Shown here: positions 1 through 7,004 of the stretch, piece by piece | Position numbering within the stretch: position 1 is the stretch's first letter | How the letters are laid out: every line of letters begins with the position of its first letter | NCBI GenBank assembly: GCA_041494275.1 | Contig: JBGQAM010000031.1 | Location: 1-19,613, forward strand | Source: COMBO-56-21 sp041494275 | GTDB taxonomy: Archaea > Thermoplasmatota > Thermoplasmata > UBA10834 | Length of the DNA stretch: 19,613 nt | Direction of reading: 5' to 3' | Notes under the pieces: model-generated | Told to the model about the DNA's origin: nothing | Database searches by the model: none | Seen by the model: the letters and a program-made list of their open reading frames with translations, nothing else | Made by a program: the position numbers and the translations under genes

Positions 1-77
1 ATGGCTCTCTCAAGGGTCTCCTTCCGCTGTCTAGTCGCCAAGGCTTCCCTGAGGATGTCCAGCAGCGCTGGCTCCAT
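1..77 (-). CDS. Unknown protein, N-terminal 25 residues only (runs off left edge)
   Basis: A reading frame opens with ATG at 77 and stays open to the window edge. The visible residues begin MEPALLDILREAL and continue with a charged helix (ATRQRKETLERA). The start lies 3 bases after the stop of the GMP synthetase amidotransferase gene. An AAGGAG-type ribosome binding site sits within the last codons of that gene, about 7 bases before this ATG. This spacing indicates an operon with translational coupling. Too little is visible to assign a family; the visible part looks like an amphipathic helix. It could be any small cytosolic protein. Confidence 0.6.
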   Translation of the reverse strand, partial: MEPALLDILREALATRQRKETLERA

Positions 78-80
78 GGC

Positions 81-656
81 CTACTCCTTCTTGTGCGCCT
101 GGCAGATGTCGATGAACGCTTGGAACATCTCGTAGCCGTTGTCTGTGTGTTCCACCTCGGGATGGAACTGAAGGCCGAACAGAGGCTTCGAAGTGTGCTT
201 CATCGCCTGTATCAGGCAGCTGTCGGAATGCGCTAGTGCGACGAAGTCCGGAGGCAGCTCGGTCACCTCATCGTTGTGCGATTCCCAAGCGACAAAATCC
301 GTCGGCAATCCCTTGAAAAGCTCATCCTCGTCGTCGACGGTGACCATCATCTTGCCGAACTCGGGGAGCTTCGATGGTCCGGCCCTCCCGCCCAAGTGCG
401 TGGCCATGAACTGATGGCCGGCGCATATTCCCAGGATCGGCACGCCAGCCTTGTCGATGTACTCGCCACACTTGCCCATCTTCTCCTGGTCGAGACCGAC
501 TCTCGGAGCGCCGCCCGATAGCACCAACCCGTCGGCCTTGATCTTGTCGAGGGGCGTGCTGTTCGGTATGATCTCGCTGTCCACATTGAGATCTCTGAGG
601 ACTCTCCATTCCCTGTGGGTCCATTGACCGCCGTTGTCCACGACCAAGATGCGCAT
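81..656 (-). CDS. guaAA: GMP synthase glutamine amidotransferase subunit (GuaAA)
   Basis: This is the 191-residue glutaminase subunit of the archaeal two-gene GMP synthetase. It releases ammonia from glutamine for amination of XMP by the ATP-pyrophosphatase subunit encoded just upstream at 828-1775. The class I amidotransferase triad is visible: the nucleophile Cys in GICAGHQ, and the His and Glu in FHPEVEHT near the C-terminus. The N-terminus MRILVVDNGGQ is typical, and length matches the family (about 185-190). I chose ATG 656 over two upstream ATGs because a TATA element at 679-686 lies about 26 bp before it, which fits a leaderless transcript. Function is assigned with high confidence. 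The gene is 138 bp or more from its partner and appears to have its own promoter. Confidence 0.95.
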   Translation of the reverse strand: MRILVVDNGGQWTHREWRVLRDLNVDSEIIPNSTPLDKIKADGLVLSGGAPRVGLDQEKMGKCGEYIDKAGVPILGICAGHQFMATHLGGRAGPSKLPEFGKMMVTVDDEDELFKGLPTDFVAWESHNDEVTELPPDFVALAHSDSCLIQAMKHTSKPLFGLQFHPEVEHTDNGYEMFQAFIDICQAHKKE

Positions 657-678
657 GGTCAAGGGGAACATTCGCGGG

Positions 679-686
679 ATATAAAT
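679..686 (-). promoter_or_regulatory. TATA box for guaAA, leaderless start
   Basis: The minus strand reads GATTTATATC here, with its centre about 26 bp upstream of ATG 656. The spacing matches archaeal TATA-to-start distance, so transcription probably begins at or next to the start codon. A weak 5-bp inverted repeat (AATCA/TGATT, 684-698) overlaps the upstream side and may be chance. The rest of the 690-827 spacer shows no gene. Confidence 0.6.
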
Positions 687-827
687 CATCTGCTGATTGG
701 CGTTGGCCTCACACTGGAATACTCTCGAACAACGGCCTGCCAGATGGCAATGAGACTATGATGGAAGTATTTAAGCAGAAATGCCGCACATAGACTGGGA
801 TGTGAAGGACTTTCTCCAGCTGACGGC

Positions 828-1775
828 TCACTCCCACTCGATAGTCGCCGGTGGCTTGTTTGTGATGTCATAGACTATGCGGTTGACCTTGTCCTTCATC
901 TCGTTAGTCACTCGTATCGAAATCTTCTCGAGCACGTCGTGGGGTATCTTGGAGTACACTGCCGTCATCGCATCGACCGAGTCGACCGCCCTTATGGCGA
1001 TCGTGTATCCATACGCCCTGATATCGCCCTGAACTCCGACACTCTTGACCGGAAGGAGGACTGCGAAATACTGCCACGGGAGCTTCATCTTGCCCTCGGC
1101 CGCCGCTTTCTCGATCTCCTCCTCAGCGATCGCGCACGCTTCGCGCACGATGGCGACGGACTCCCGAGTCGGCTCGCCCATGACTCTGATCGCGAGCGCT
1201 GGACCTGGGAACGGCTGTTTCTCCGCCACCTCAATCTTAAGCGCTCGTCCGACCTTCCGGACCTCATCTTTGTAGAGGTCCCTCAGAGGCTCGATGAGCT
1301 TCAGGTTCATGTCCTTGGGGAGACCGCCCACATTGTGGTGTGACTTGATCGTGTCCCTGAGGCCTCCTCCACTCTCGATCCAGTCAGGTGCGATGGTGCC
1401 CTGAACCAGGTAGTCCGCTCCGAACTTCTTTGCTTCTCGCTCGAATATGCGAATGAACTTCTCGCCGATGATCTTCCTCTTCGTCTCCGGTTCGATAACG
1501 CCCTTGAGGGCATCGAAATACTCATCGCTCGCGTCAACTACCCGATGATTCACGCCAAGCCGTTTCAACATGCTGTCTACCGATTCGGTCTCGCCCTTCC
1601 TCATGAAACCGGTGTCGACATAGATCGCCAGCAGTCTTTCGCCTATGGCTTTGCCCACCAGAGCTGCACAGACCGTGCTGTCTACGCCTCCCGATGCAGC
1701 TATGATCGCCTTGCCCTTCACGTCTTCTTTGATCTTCTTGATTTGTTGCTCTATGAACTTCTCTGCATTGAACAT
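828..1775 (-). CDS. guaAB: GMP synthase ATP-pyrophosphatase subunit (GuaAB)
   Basis: This 315-residue protein carries out ATP-dependent adenylation of XMP and its amination to GMP, using ammonia from the separate glutaminase subunit. The PP-loop is ASGGVDSTV near residues 28-36. Later family signatures are YVDTGFMRKGE, LVQGTIAPDWIES, GGLRDTIKSHHNVGGLP, the QPFPGPALAIRV block and the C-terminal PPATIEWE. Length and ending are normal for the archaeal stand-alone subunit. ATG 1775 directly abuts the TAG stop of purE with no spacer, so the two are almost certainly cotranscribed. A GGAAG stretch about a dozen bases upstream inside purE may serve as the ribosome binding site. Confidence 0.96.
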   Translation of the reverse strand: MFNAEKFIEQQIKKIKEDVKGKAIIAASGGVDSTVCAALVGKAIGERLLAIYVDTGFMRKGETESVDSMLKRLGVNHRVVDASDEYFDALKGVIEPETKRKIIGEKFIRIFEREAKKFGADYLVQGTIAPDWIESGGGLRDTIKSHHNVGGLPKDMNLKLIEPLRDLYKDEVRKVGRALKIEVAEKQPFPGPALAIRVMGEPTRESVAIVREACAIAEEEIEKAAAEGKMKLPWQYFAVLLPVKSVGVQGDIRAYGYTIAIRAVDSVDAMTAVYSKIPHDVLEKISIRVTNEMKDKVNRIVYDITNKPPATIEWE

Positions 1776-2240
1776 CTAGATCTCAACTTCCTTTGAATCC
1801 CGAGCGACCATGTCCTTGAGCTTCTGCCTATGCTGGATAAGAGCCTTTCGGACCTTCTCGTCCTTGAGCGCGATGATCTCGGCAGCTAGAAGCGCGGCGT
1901 TGTCTCCTCTGTCCAGACCGACGGCTGCAACTGGCACTCCAGGAGGCATCTGCACTACTGAGAGAATTGCATCCAGGTTCAAGGCACCGCTGACAGGGAC
2001 GCCGATGACCGGCTTCATCGTCCGAGCCGCGATCACACCCGGCAATGCAGCTGATAGGCCAGCAATCGCGATGAATACATCCGCATCAGCTTCGGAGACC
2101 AGCTTGTCGACCAGCTCAGGCGTTCTGTGAGCGCTCGCGATGCTCACCTTGTATTTCACGCCGAGCTCTTTCAGGATGATTGTGGCCTTCTCGGCCACCT
2201 TCATGTCGCTCTTGCTACCCAAAACAATCTGGACACTCAT
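1776..2240 (-). CDS. purE: PurE, phosphoribosylaminoimidazole carboxylase catalytic subunit or N5-CAIR mutase
   Basis: This 154-residue cytosolic enzyme acts in the middle of purine synthesis, forming CAIR. Family motifs are the N-terminal VLGSKSDM, SAHRTPE around residues 40-46, and the QMPPGVPVAAVG and NAALLAAEI blocks. The segment equivalent to GGAAHLPG of bacterial class I PurE reads AGLSAALPG here, so the usual His is Ala. This bears on whether the enzyme uses N5-CAIR or AIR plus CO2; no purK is visible nearby. The gene is followed without spacing by guaAB, giving a purine operon. ATG 2240 is the natural start. No convincing TATA box or ribosome binding site is visible in the 43-bp gap upstream. 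Confidence 0.93.
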   Translation of the reverse strand: MSVQIVLGSKSDMKVAEKATIILKELGVKYKVSIASAHRTPELVDKLVSEADADVFIAIAGLSAALPGVIAARTMKPVIGVPVSGALNLDAILSVVQMPPGVPVAAVGLDRGDNAALLAAEIIALKDEKVRKALIQHRQKLKDMVARDSKEVEI

Positions 2241-2283
2241 CAGAAAAGGTAGAAGGATAGTTTGTAGAAATAGGTTTGCGTGT

Positions 2284-2583
2284 TCAGGACTTCATGATGG
2301 CGACCAAGAACACGCCAATCGCAGCGAGGGCCCCGAGAACGCCGGCGAGGATGTAAAGGAACGCGTCCCAGATCACCTTCGACAGGTTGACTTTGATGAT
2401 GTCAACGCTGTCCATGCTCATGACGACCCACAACAGTCCAACGACCAGACCAATCACGAGCAACGCGACGCCGATCATCCTGCTCTTGCCGCTACCGAAG
2501 TATGCCGTGAATATGCCCGCTAGGAGCATGAACAAGGCGAACACCAGTATCAGCACTGTCAAGAATTCCATCAGTTCCATTTG
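2284..2583 (-). CDS. Small three-helix membrane protein of unknown function
   Basis: The predicted product is about 99 residues and almost entirely hydrophobic. Three membrane segments can be seen: roughly residues 6-28 (FLTVLILVFALFMLLAGIFT), 35-55 (MIGVALLVIGLVVGLLWVVM) and 72-96 (FLYILAGVLGALAAIGVFLV). A short amphipathic stretch (SMDSVDIIKVNLSKVIWD) separates the second and third. I do not recognise a family. I prefer ATG 2583 because GGTGA lies about 5 bases before it; GTG 2592 is the alternative and adds three residues. It follows the Lrp-like gene by about 14-23 bases and precedes purE, so it is probably transcribed with the former. No function is assigned. Confidence 0.7.
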   Translation of the reverse strand, partial: QMELMEFLTVLILVFALFMLLAGIFTAYFGSGKSRMIGVALLVIGLVVGLLWVVMSMDSVDIIKVNLSKVIWDAFLYILAGVLGALAAIGVFLVAIMKS

Positions 2584-2606
2584 TTTCACCACACTCTGCC
2601 AAATGT

Positions 2607-2840
2607 CTAGAACTTGATTCCAGTAAGAGTCTTTGTGTCGATAACGCCTGGTATAGAGCGCACTTTGTCAACAACGACCTGTCCGAGGAGGTTGAAGTCC
2701 TCGGCCTCGATCTTCGCAATCAGGTCATACTCCCCGAACAGCGGGTGAAGCTCGACTACCTCCTTCACCTTGAGGAGCTCATTGTATACCTCATGCTCTT
2801 TTGCTGGCGCAGTGCTTATGAGTATGAAACCTACGGCCAT
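2607..2840 (-). CDS. Stand-alone Lrp/AsnC ligand-binding (RAM) domain protein
   Basis: This 77-residue protein begins MAVGFILISTAPAKEHEVY and contains the RAM fold pattern: a strand, a helix with KVKEVVELHPLFGEYDLIAKIEA, and the ending VRSIPGVIDTKTLTGIKF. It corresponds to the C-terminal effector-binding half of Lrp/AsnC regulators and has no helix-turn-helix. Such stand-alone domains usually bind amino acids or assemble with full-length Lrp proteins, so a direct DNA-binding role is unlikely. A TATA-like element at 2859-2866 lies about 22 bp before ATG 2840, which suggests a near-leaderless mRNA. A perfect 12-bp palindrome abuts that element. It probably heads a unit with the small membrane protein. 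Confidence 0.88.
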   Translation of the reverse strand: MAVGFILISTAPAKEHEVYNELLKVKEVVELHPLFGEYDLIAKIEAEDFNLLGQVVVDKVRSIPGVIDTKTLTGIKF

Positions 2841-2858
2841 CTGGTACTCACCAATTCG

Positions 2859-2880
2859 GTATAATGGGATGACCGGTCAT
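2859..2880 (-). promoter_or_regulatory. TATA-like element and adjoining 12-bp perfect palindrome before the Lrp-like gene
   Basis: On the minus strand a CATTATACC element lies about 22 bp before the start of the RAM-domain gene. Directly upstream, at 2869-2880, is ATGACCGGTCAT, a perfect palindrome that also contains the stop codon of the sirtuin gene. Its place against the TATA element is where an operator or BRE-site competitor would act. The promoter call follows archaeal TATA spacing; the operator role is inference. Confidence 0.45.
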
Positions 2881-3641
2881 AAAGCTTTCGGGATGCGGAC
2901 CGCTGCGTTCCACAATGCTGGCAACATCTCTCCGGCAGGACCGAACAGCGATGCGTCAGCATATGACGTGACATCGGTCGGCTCGAGGTTGATCTCTATC
3001 ACCAAACCGCCCGAGTTCTTCGTGATCACGGGGAGGGCCGCGGCGGGGTACACAACCGCCGAAGTGCCTACAACGAACATCACTTCGCTCTCGTTCGCCA
3101 CTCGCGACGCCTCGTCCACAACATCTGGTGAGAGCTGCTCTCCGAACCACACGACATCAGGCCTTAGGATGCTCCCGCATTGGCACATCGGCGGTATCTC
3201 GGTTACAGGATCATCGTCCTGGATCGTCAGTCCATCTCTTGCGCATCTCATCCTCCATATGCTGCCGTGCAGCTCCACGATATTGCGGCTTCCCGCCCTC
3301 CTGTGCATACCATCGATGTTCTGCGTGAGGACCGAGAACCGCGGGAAATAGTCCTCCATGTCAGCAATCGTGGTATGAGCTGCGTTCGGCTTCGCCTTCT
3401 TGATCTCCTTCTGACGGAGCTGATACCATTCCCAGACGAGTCGAGGATCCTCCTCGAATCCCTGAGGTGTGGCAAGCTTCGTGAAATCGTATTTCTCCCA
3501 GATCCCGCCCGCTCCCCGGAACGTCGGTATTCCGCTCTCAGCAGATACACCGGCACCCGTGAGCACCGATGCGGATTTCGCGTTCCTGATCATTCTGAGA
3601 AGGTTGTCTGGAAGGTTCAATCGATCTTCTGGGCTGCCCAT
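2877..3641 (-). CDS. Sir2-family NAD-dependent protein deacylase (sirtuin)
   Basis: The 254-residue product has the sirtuin core: GAGVSAESGIPTFRG at residues 29-43, TQNIDGMHRRAG at 107-117 and catalytic His125 in ELHGS. After the zinc region come LRPDVVWFGE, the NAD-site FVVGTSAVVYPAA, and a C-terminal VIEINLEPT. It removes acyl groups from protein lysines, consuming NAD; archaeal relatives act on chromatin proteins and acetyl-CoA synthetase. The zinc module is unusual: Cys133 is followed by Asp136 where the second Cys of the first pair is expected, while C153 and C155 are present. I chose ATG 3641 because a longer frame upstream overlaps the kinase gene and has a non-homologous Arg-rich start. 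It begins 2 bases after the kinase stop. Confidence 0.92.
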   Translation of the reverse strand: MGSPEDRLNLPDNLLRMIRNAKSASVLTGAGVSAESGIPTFRGAGGIWEKYDFTKLATPQGFEEDPRLVWEWYQLRQKEIKKAKPNAAHTTIADMEDYFPRFSVLTQNIDGMHRRAGSRNIVELHGSIWRMRCARDGLTIQDDDPVTEIPPMCQCGSILRPDVVWFGEQLSPDVVDEASRVANESEVMFVVGTSAVVYPAAALPVITKNSGGLVIEINLEPTDVTSYADASLFGPAGEMLPALWNAAVRIPKAL

Positions 3642-3643
3642 TC

Positions 3644-4567
3644 TCAGACGCACTTCCTGCGAGCGGCTCTCCTCTGCACCATGTCCCAGGTCGGGAGGGT
3701 GCTCTGGGCGCCGACTCCCTCGACGACGAAAGAAGCGGCCGCAGCTCCGACCCAAGCACATTCCTCCATCGGGAGAGAACGGCTGAGACCTGCGTAGAAG
3801 CCTGCTCTGAACCCGTCTCCTGCGCCTGTCGTGTCGACCACTTTGTCGGGCTGGATCGTGCCCACGATTATCTCATCATCCTCGGTGAGGATTCTGCTGC
3901 CCTCTCCTCCGCGCGTGTTCACTATCATGTCAACGTACGAGAGCAGTTCGACGTCTTACTTCAGGTTCAGATACGTCTTGGCCCTTTCCAACTCAGCAGA
4001 GTTCGCAAAGAGCATGTCGCTCTGTTCAAGAACCGCTTTGAATGTTTCTGGAGTGTACACATAGGAGAGTTCTTGCGCAGGATCGAAACCGACAGTCTTC
4101 TTCTTCTTGTGCGCGAGCTTCGCGACCTTCAGCGCGTATGACGGCCTTCCGGTCCCTATGTGAACAAACTTCGATGTCAGTACCGAGTGCGTTCTGATGG
4201 GGAGCCGCTCCTGCTCTAGGACAGCCCCCTGATCGACGAAGCCGATCTGGCTGTGGTTCTTGTCCGAAATCATAATGATGAACGGCGTGCGCTTCCCACG
4301 GACCTTCACCAGGTCTGTCACGTCCACACCGCTCTTCTTGAGCGCGTTCATGAACGATTTGGGGAAGTCATCTCCGACATGGCTTGCGAGGGCGACCTTC
4401 ACATCCAGCGTAGAGGCAATCCTCGCGATATTCGCTGCCGTTCCTCCGAAATGCTCCTCCCTGTCCTTGAGCTCGACACAAGTGTTCGGCTGCGGGAACT
4501 CGTCGGATCTGTAGATTATGTCCATCGCTGTGTGGCCGTAGACGCCCAAGAAATTGCTGCTGCGCAA
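3644..4567 (-). pseudogene. PfkB-family nucleoside (adenosine) kinase interrupted by an in-frame TAA
   Basis: The frame encodes a ribokinase-fold kinase like the archaeal nucleoside kinase MJ0406: GVYGHTAMDII, then FPQPNTCVEL, GGTAANIARIA, VHIGTGRPSYALKVAK, FDPAQELS, and after the interruption VDTTGAGDGFRAGFYAG and LPTWDMVQRR. Such enzymes phosphorylate adenosine and other nucleosides with ATP. At 3956-3958 the frame carries TAA between YLNLK and DVELLSYVD, with homology continuing in the same frame. The truncated product would lack the GAGD catalytic base and anion hole. A TTG at 4567 is the preferred start: it has GAGG 8 bases upstream and the predicted N-terminus aligns with relatives; GTG 4606 is the alternative. 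The place beside ahcY fits adenosine salvage. It may be a genuine pseudogene or a sequence error. Confidence 0.85.
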
Positions 4568-4637
4568 ACCCCGTTCCTCTTGCTGCCCGTATCCACTGGC
4601 ACGCACTTGATGATTAGGATGAAATATGGAGCCTTGT

Positions 4638-4666
4638 CGATGAAAAGGTGTACTTATACTTCATCG
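4638..4666 (-). promoter_or_regulatory. Kinase promoter: TATA box inside a 7-bp inverted repeat
   Basis: The minus strand has GTATAAGTA at about 4650-4658. It lies exactly between the arms CGATGAA (4638-4644) and TTCATCG (4660-4666), which are perfect inverted repeats 22 bp apart centre to centre. Transcription would start near 4628 and give a leader of about 60 bases containing the ribosome binding site before TTG 4567. The bracket around the TATA box suggests a repressor site, which is inference. Confidence 0.5.
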
Positions 4667-4712
4667 TGAGCCAGTCAAGCGGGCCACTTAAAGGGTTCCT
4701 GTGAAGGTGTGT

Positions 4713-5957
4713 CTAGGTACCTTCCTTCCAGCTCCGGACATACGACTGCTGGCCCTTCGAGAGCTTGTCTATCTTGATGCCCATAGTCTCGAGCTTCAGC
4801 TTGGCGACCAGCTCGTCTAGGTGGTCCGGCACATCGTAGACACTTGGCTCTAAGGCCTGAGCACTGAAGTCCAGATACTCGAGGCACAACGCCTGGATCG
4901 CGAAACTCATGTCCATGATCTCGACCGGATGGCCCTGGCCAGCAGCCAGGTTGACCAAACGCCCATCTGCGAGAAGATAGACCTTCCTGCCGTTCTTGAG
5001 TTGGTACTCCTCGACCGATTCCCTGACCTTCCTGTGCTTCTTCGACATGCTCTCCAGGGCCTTCTTCGAGACCTCGTTGTCGAAGTGGCCGGAGTTCGCC
5101 AAAACGCAGCCGTCCTTCATGACCTGGAGGTCCCTGGCCGTGACGACGTCCTTGCAGCCAGTCGCAGAGACGATGAAATCAGCACGCTTTGCTGCCTCCG
5201 ACATCGGCATCACCGCGAATCCGTCCAGCTTCGCCTCGATGGCCCTGATCGGGTCCACCTCGCAGATTGTCACATCCGCACCCATGCCCTTCGCGCGCAT
5301 GGCGATGCCTCTTCCGCACCACCCGTACCCTGCGATGATGAAATCTTTGCCAGCGATCGTCAGGTTCGTCGATGTCATTATGCCGTCCATCGTGGACTGG
5401 CCGGTCCCGTACCGGTTGTCGAAGAGGTATTTCATGTACGCATCATTCACGGACATCACGGGAAACTTGAGCGCCCCGTCCTGAGCCATCGACCTCAGGC
5501 GCATAATCCCGGTCGTCGTCTCCTCGTTGGCTCCCTTGACCTTGCGCAGTAGCTCTTTCCTCTTCGTGTGAAGAAGGAATATGAGGTCGGCTCCGTCGTC
5601 AATCACGTAGTCCGGGCCGATGTCGAGGACCTTATTCAGGGAATCGTAGTATTCTTTGTTGGTCTGGCCTTTCTTCGCGTATGTCTCCAATCCGTATTCC
5701 TTGTTGAGCGCGAGCGCGACGGAATCATCGGTCGAGAGCGGGTTGCAGCTCGTGAGCCTGACCTCCGCCCCTGCCTCTTGGATGGCAAGCGCGAGTACCG
5801 CGGTCTTGGCCTCCGTATGGAGAGCCATGCCAACCTTGAGGCCTTCGAAAACCTTCTCCTTGACCATCCTCTCTCTGATCTTGCCGAGGACCTTCATGTG
5901 GGTCTTTGCCCATTCGATCCTGTTCACGCCCTTCTCGAGCAACTCGTTCTTGGCCAT
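4713..5957 (-). CDS. ahcY: Adenosylhomocysteinase (S-adenosylhomocysteine hydrolase)
   Basis: The 414-residue enzyme uses bound NAD to hydrolyse S-adenosylhomocysteine to adenosine and homocysteine, relieving product inhibition of methyltransferases. Visible blocks are LTSCNPLSTDDSVA, DDGADLIFLLH, EETTTGIMRL, NDAYMKYLFDNRYGTGQS, the Rossmann loop GYGWCGRGIAMRAKGMGA, NSGHFDNEV, and the late GHPVEIMDMSF. The length is that of the compact archaeal and bacterial form. I start it at ATG 5957 (MAKNELLEKGVNRIEWA); an in-frame extension to 6029 runs through the promoter region and has no family match. A TATA element at 5984-5991 lies about 30 bp upstream. An adenosine-type kinase follows downstream, fitting recycling of the adenosine product. 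Confidence 0.96.
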   Translation of the reverse strand: MAKNELLEKGVNRIEWAKTHMKVLGKIRERMVKEKVFEGLKVGMALHTEAKTAVLALAIQEAGAEVRLTSCNPLSTDDSVALALNKEYGLETYAKKGQTNKEYYDSLNKVLDIGPDYVIDDGADLIFLLHTKRKELLRKVKGANEETTTGIMRLRSMAQDGALKFPVMSVNDAYMKYLFDNRYGTGQSTMDGIMTSTNLTIAGKDFIIAGYGWCGRGIAMRAKGMGADVTICEVDPIRAIEAKLDGFAVMPMSEAAKRADFIVSATGCKDVVTARDLQVMKDGCVLANSGHFDNEVSKKALESMSKKHRKVRESVEEYQLKNGRKVYLLADGRLVNLAAGQGHPVEIMDMSFAIQALCLEYLDFSAQALEPSVYDVPDHLDELVAKLKLETMGIKIDKLSKGQQSYVRSWKEGT

Positions 5958-5983
5958 GCTACCTTTCGCTGCATCGGATGGGC

Positions 5984-6046
5984 GCTTAATAACTGTTGTT
6001 GCCCCACGACAGAACCAGCAGGTTCGCATAGTCGCCCATATTATAG
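5984..6046. promoter_or_regulatory. Divergent promoter region of ahcY and the PHP gene
   Basis: Two TATA elements face outward: TTATTAAG on minus at 5984-5991 for ahcY and TATTATAG on plus at 6039-6046 for the PHP gene. Midway between them lies GAACC-AGCA-GGTTC (6012-6025), a 5-bp inverted repeat. Both TATA boxes predict short leaders. Whether the central repeat is an operator is unproven; 5-bp arms can arise by chance. Confidence 0.5.
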
Positions 6047-6077
6047 ACCCAAAAACCTACAGCCACGAAGGATATTC

Positions 6078-6986
6078 GTGGACAACATGCAAGGGAAAGC
6101 GGATGTTCACATTCATACTCGATATTCGGGTCTCACCAGAGTGAGCTTCCTGAGATTTCCAGACTCAATCTCATCTCCCTCCGACATCGTCAAGAGAGCA
6201 GAGAAGAGAGGAATGGACGTCCTGTGCATCACCGACCACAACACGATTCGAGGAGCGCTCGAAGCAAAGAAGATCGGAACGTCTGTCGACATTGTCATTG
6301 GGTCTGAAATCGCAACGCTGGACGGCGAGCTCCTCGGTCTCTTCTTGACCGAGGATGTGCCGAAAGGCATTCATGCAGACGAGACGATCGACAGAATCCA
6401 CGAACAAGGCGGCTTGGCGATCGCCCCGCATCCGTTCAGCTCGCACTGCGATTCTCTCGGACTCAAGATAGCGGAGCTGAAGCTCGACGGCGTGGAGCTC
6501 TTCAATGCCGCGCACAGAGACGGATACACCAATGACGCTGCACAGATGATCGCGAGCAAGCTCAATGTGGCGTTCGTTGGCGGGAGCGATGCCCATGCTG
6601 CAAACATGGTTGGCAACGCCTATACCCAGTTCGACGGGAAGAATGCCGAGGATCTGAGGAAGGCAATCCTTGCGAGGAAGACAAGCTTCGCAGGGGAGCC
6701 GACTCCTCTGAAAGACCTGATATGGATGACGGTGAACGTGACCGCAGAACTATGGAGAGTCCTTGCCCTCTCCTTGCTGGGAAGGCAAATCCTTGACGGG
6801 ACCGAGTGCTCTCTCGTCGTGTCGAGGATGAGGACGATCAGCAAGATCGTCTCGCTGATGGGCGCGACTGCTTTCCTCGTACCCCCCGCGCCGGCACTGG
6901 CGGGCGTATTGGGCGATCGGATCCACCGGTCCAGATCACGGTCCAATTTCACAAGAATGACTCGCGATGCCAAGATGGCACCGTGA
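6078..6986 (+). CDS. PHP-domain metal-dependent phosphoesterase with hydrophobic C-terminal tail
   Basis: The first 205 residues form a PHP domain. Counting from ATG 6087, likely metal ligands are H8 and H10 (DVHIH), D50 and H51 (CITDHNT), E74 (GSEIAT), H115 (IAPHPFS), and D168 and H170 (GGSDAH). Members hydrolyse phosphate esters such as histidinol phosphate, nucleoside 3',5'-bisphosphates or short oligonucleotides; the substrate here is not predictable. A C-terminal stretch of about 90 residues includes a hydrophobic VSLMGATAFLVPPAPALAGV that might touch or cross the membrane, followed by an Arg/Ser-rich tail. I start at GTG 6078, 5 bases after GAAGGA; ATG 6087 is the alternative. A longer upstream frame is only the antisense of ahcY. 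The gene converges on the pantothenate gene with an 18-bp gap. Confidence 0.87.
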   Translation: MDNMQGKADVHIHTRYSGLTRVSFLRFPDSISSPSDIVKRAEKRGMDVLCITDHNTIRGALEAKKIGTSVDIVIGSEIATLDGELLGLFLTEDVPKGIHADETIDRIHEQGGLAIAPHPFSSHCDSLGLKIAELKLDGVELFNAAHRDGYTNDAAQMIASKLNVAFVGGSDAHAANMVGNAYTQFDGKNAEDLRKAILARKTSFAGEPTPLKDLIWMTVNVTAELWRVLALSLLGRQILDGTECSLVVSRMRTISKIVSLMGATAFLVPPAPALAGVLGDRIHRSRSRSNFTRMTRDAKMAP

Positions 6987-7004
6987 GACTGCATGGGGCG
7001 AAGG

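Noticed and set aside
755..766. TATA-like CTTAAATACTTC on minus, upstream of guaAA
   Set aside because: It is about 100 bp from the guaAA start and leads into no ORF. The better placed TATA box at 679-686 explains the gene; it could at most be a second promoter.
3642..3761. N-terminal 40-residue extension of the sirtuin
   Set aside because: It overlaps the C-terminus of the kinase, is Arg-rich shadow sequence, and homology starts at MGSPEDRL.
3956..3958. TAA as a recoded sense codon (pyrrolysine or selenocysteine)
   Set aside because: Pyrrolysine uses TAG and selenocysteine TGA. No SECIS-like element is apparent and the kinase family has no such residue here.
5568..6077. Upstream in-frame extension of the PHP gene by 170 codons
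   Set aside because: It is antisense to ahcY and crosses the ahcY promoter; family homology starts only at DVHIH, and a TATA box and ribosome binding site fit the later start.
6987..7004. Terminator between the convergent PHP and pantothenate genes
   Set aside because: Only 18 bases, with no T-run and no hairpin; nothing supports a terminator there.
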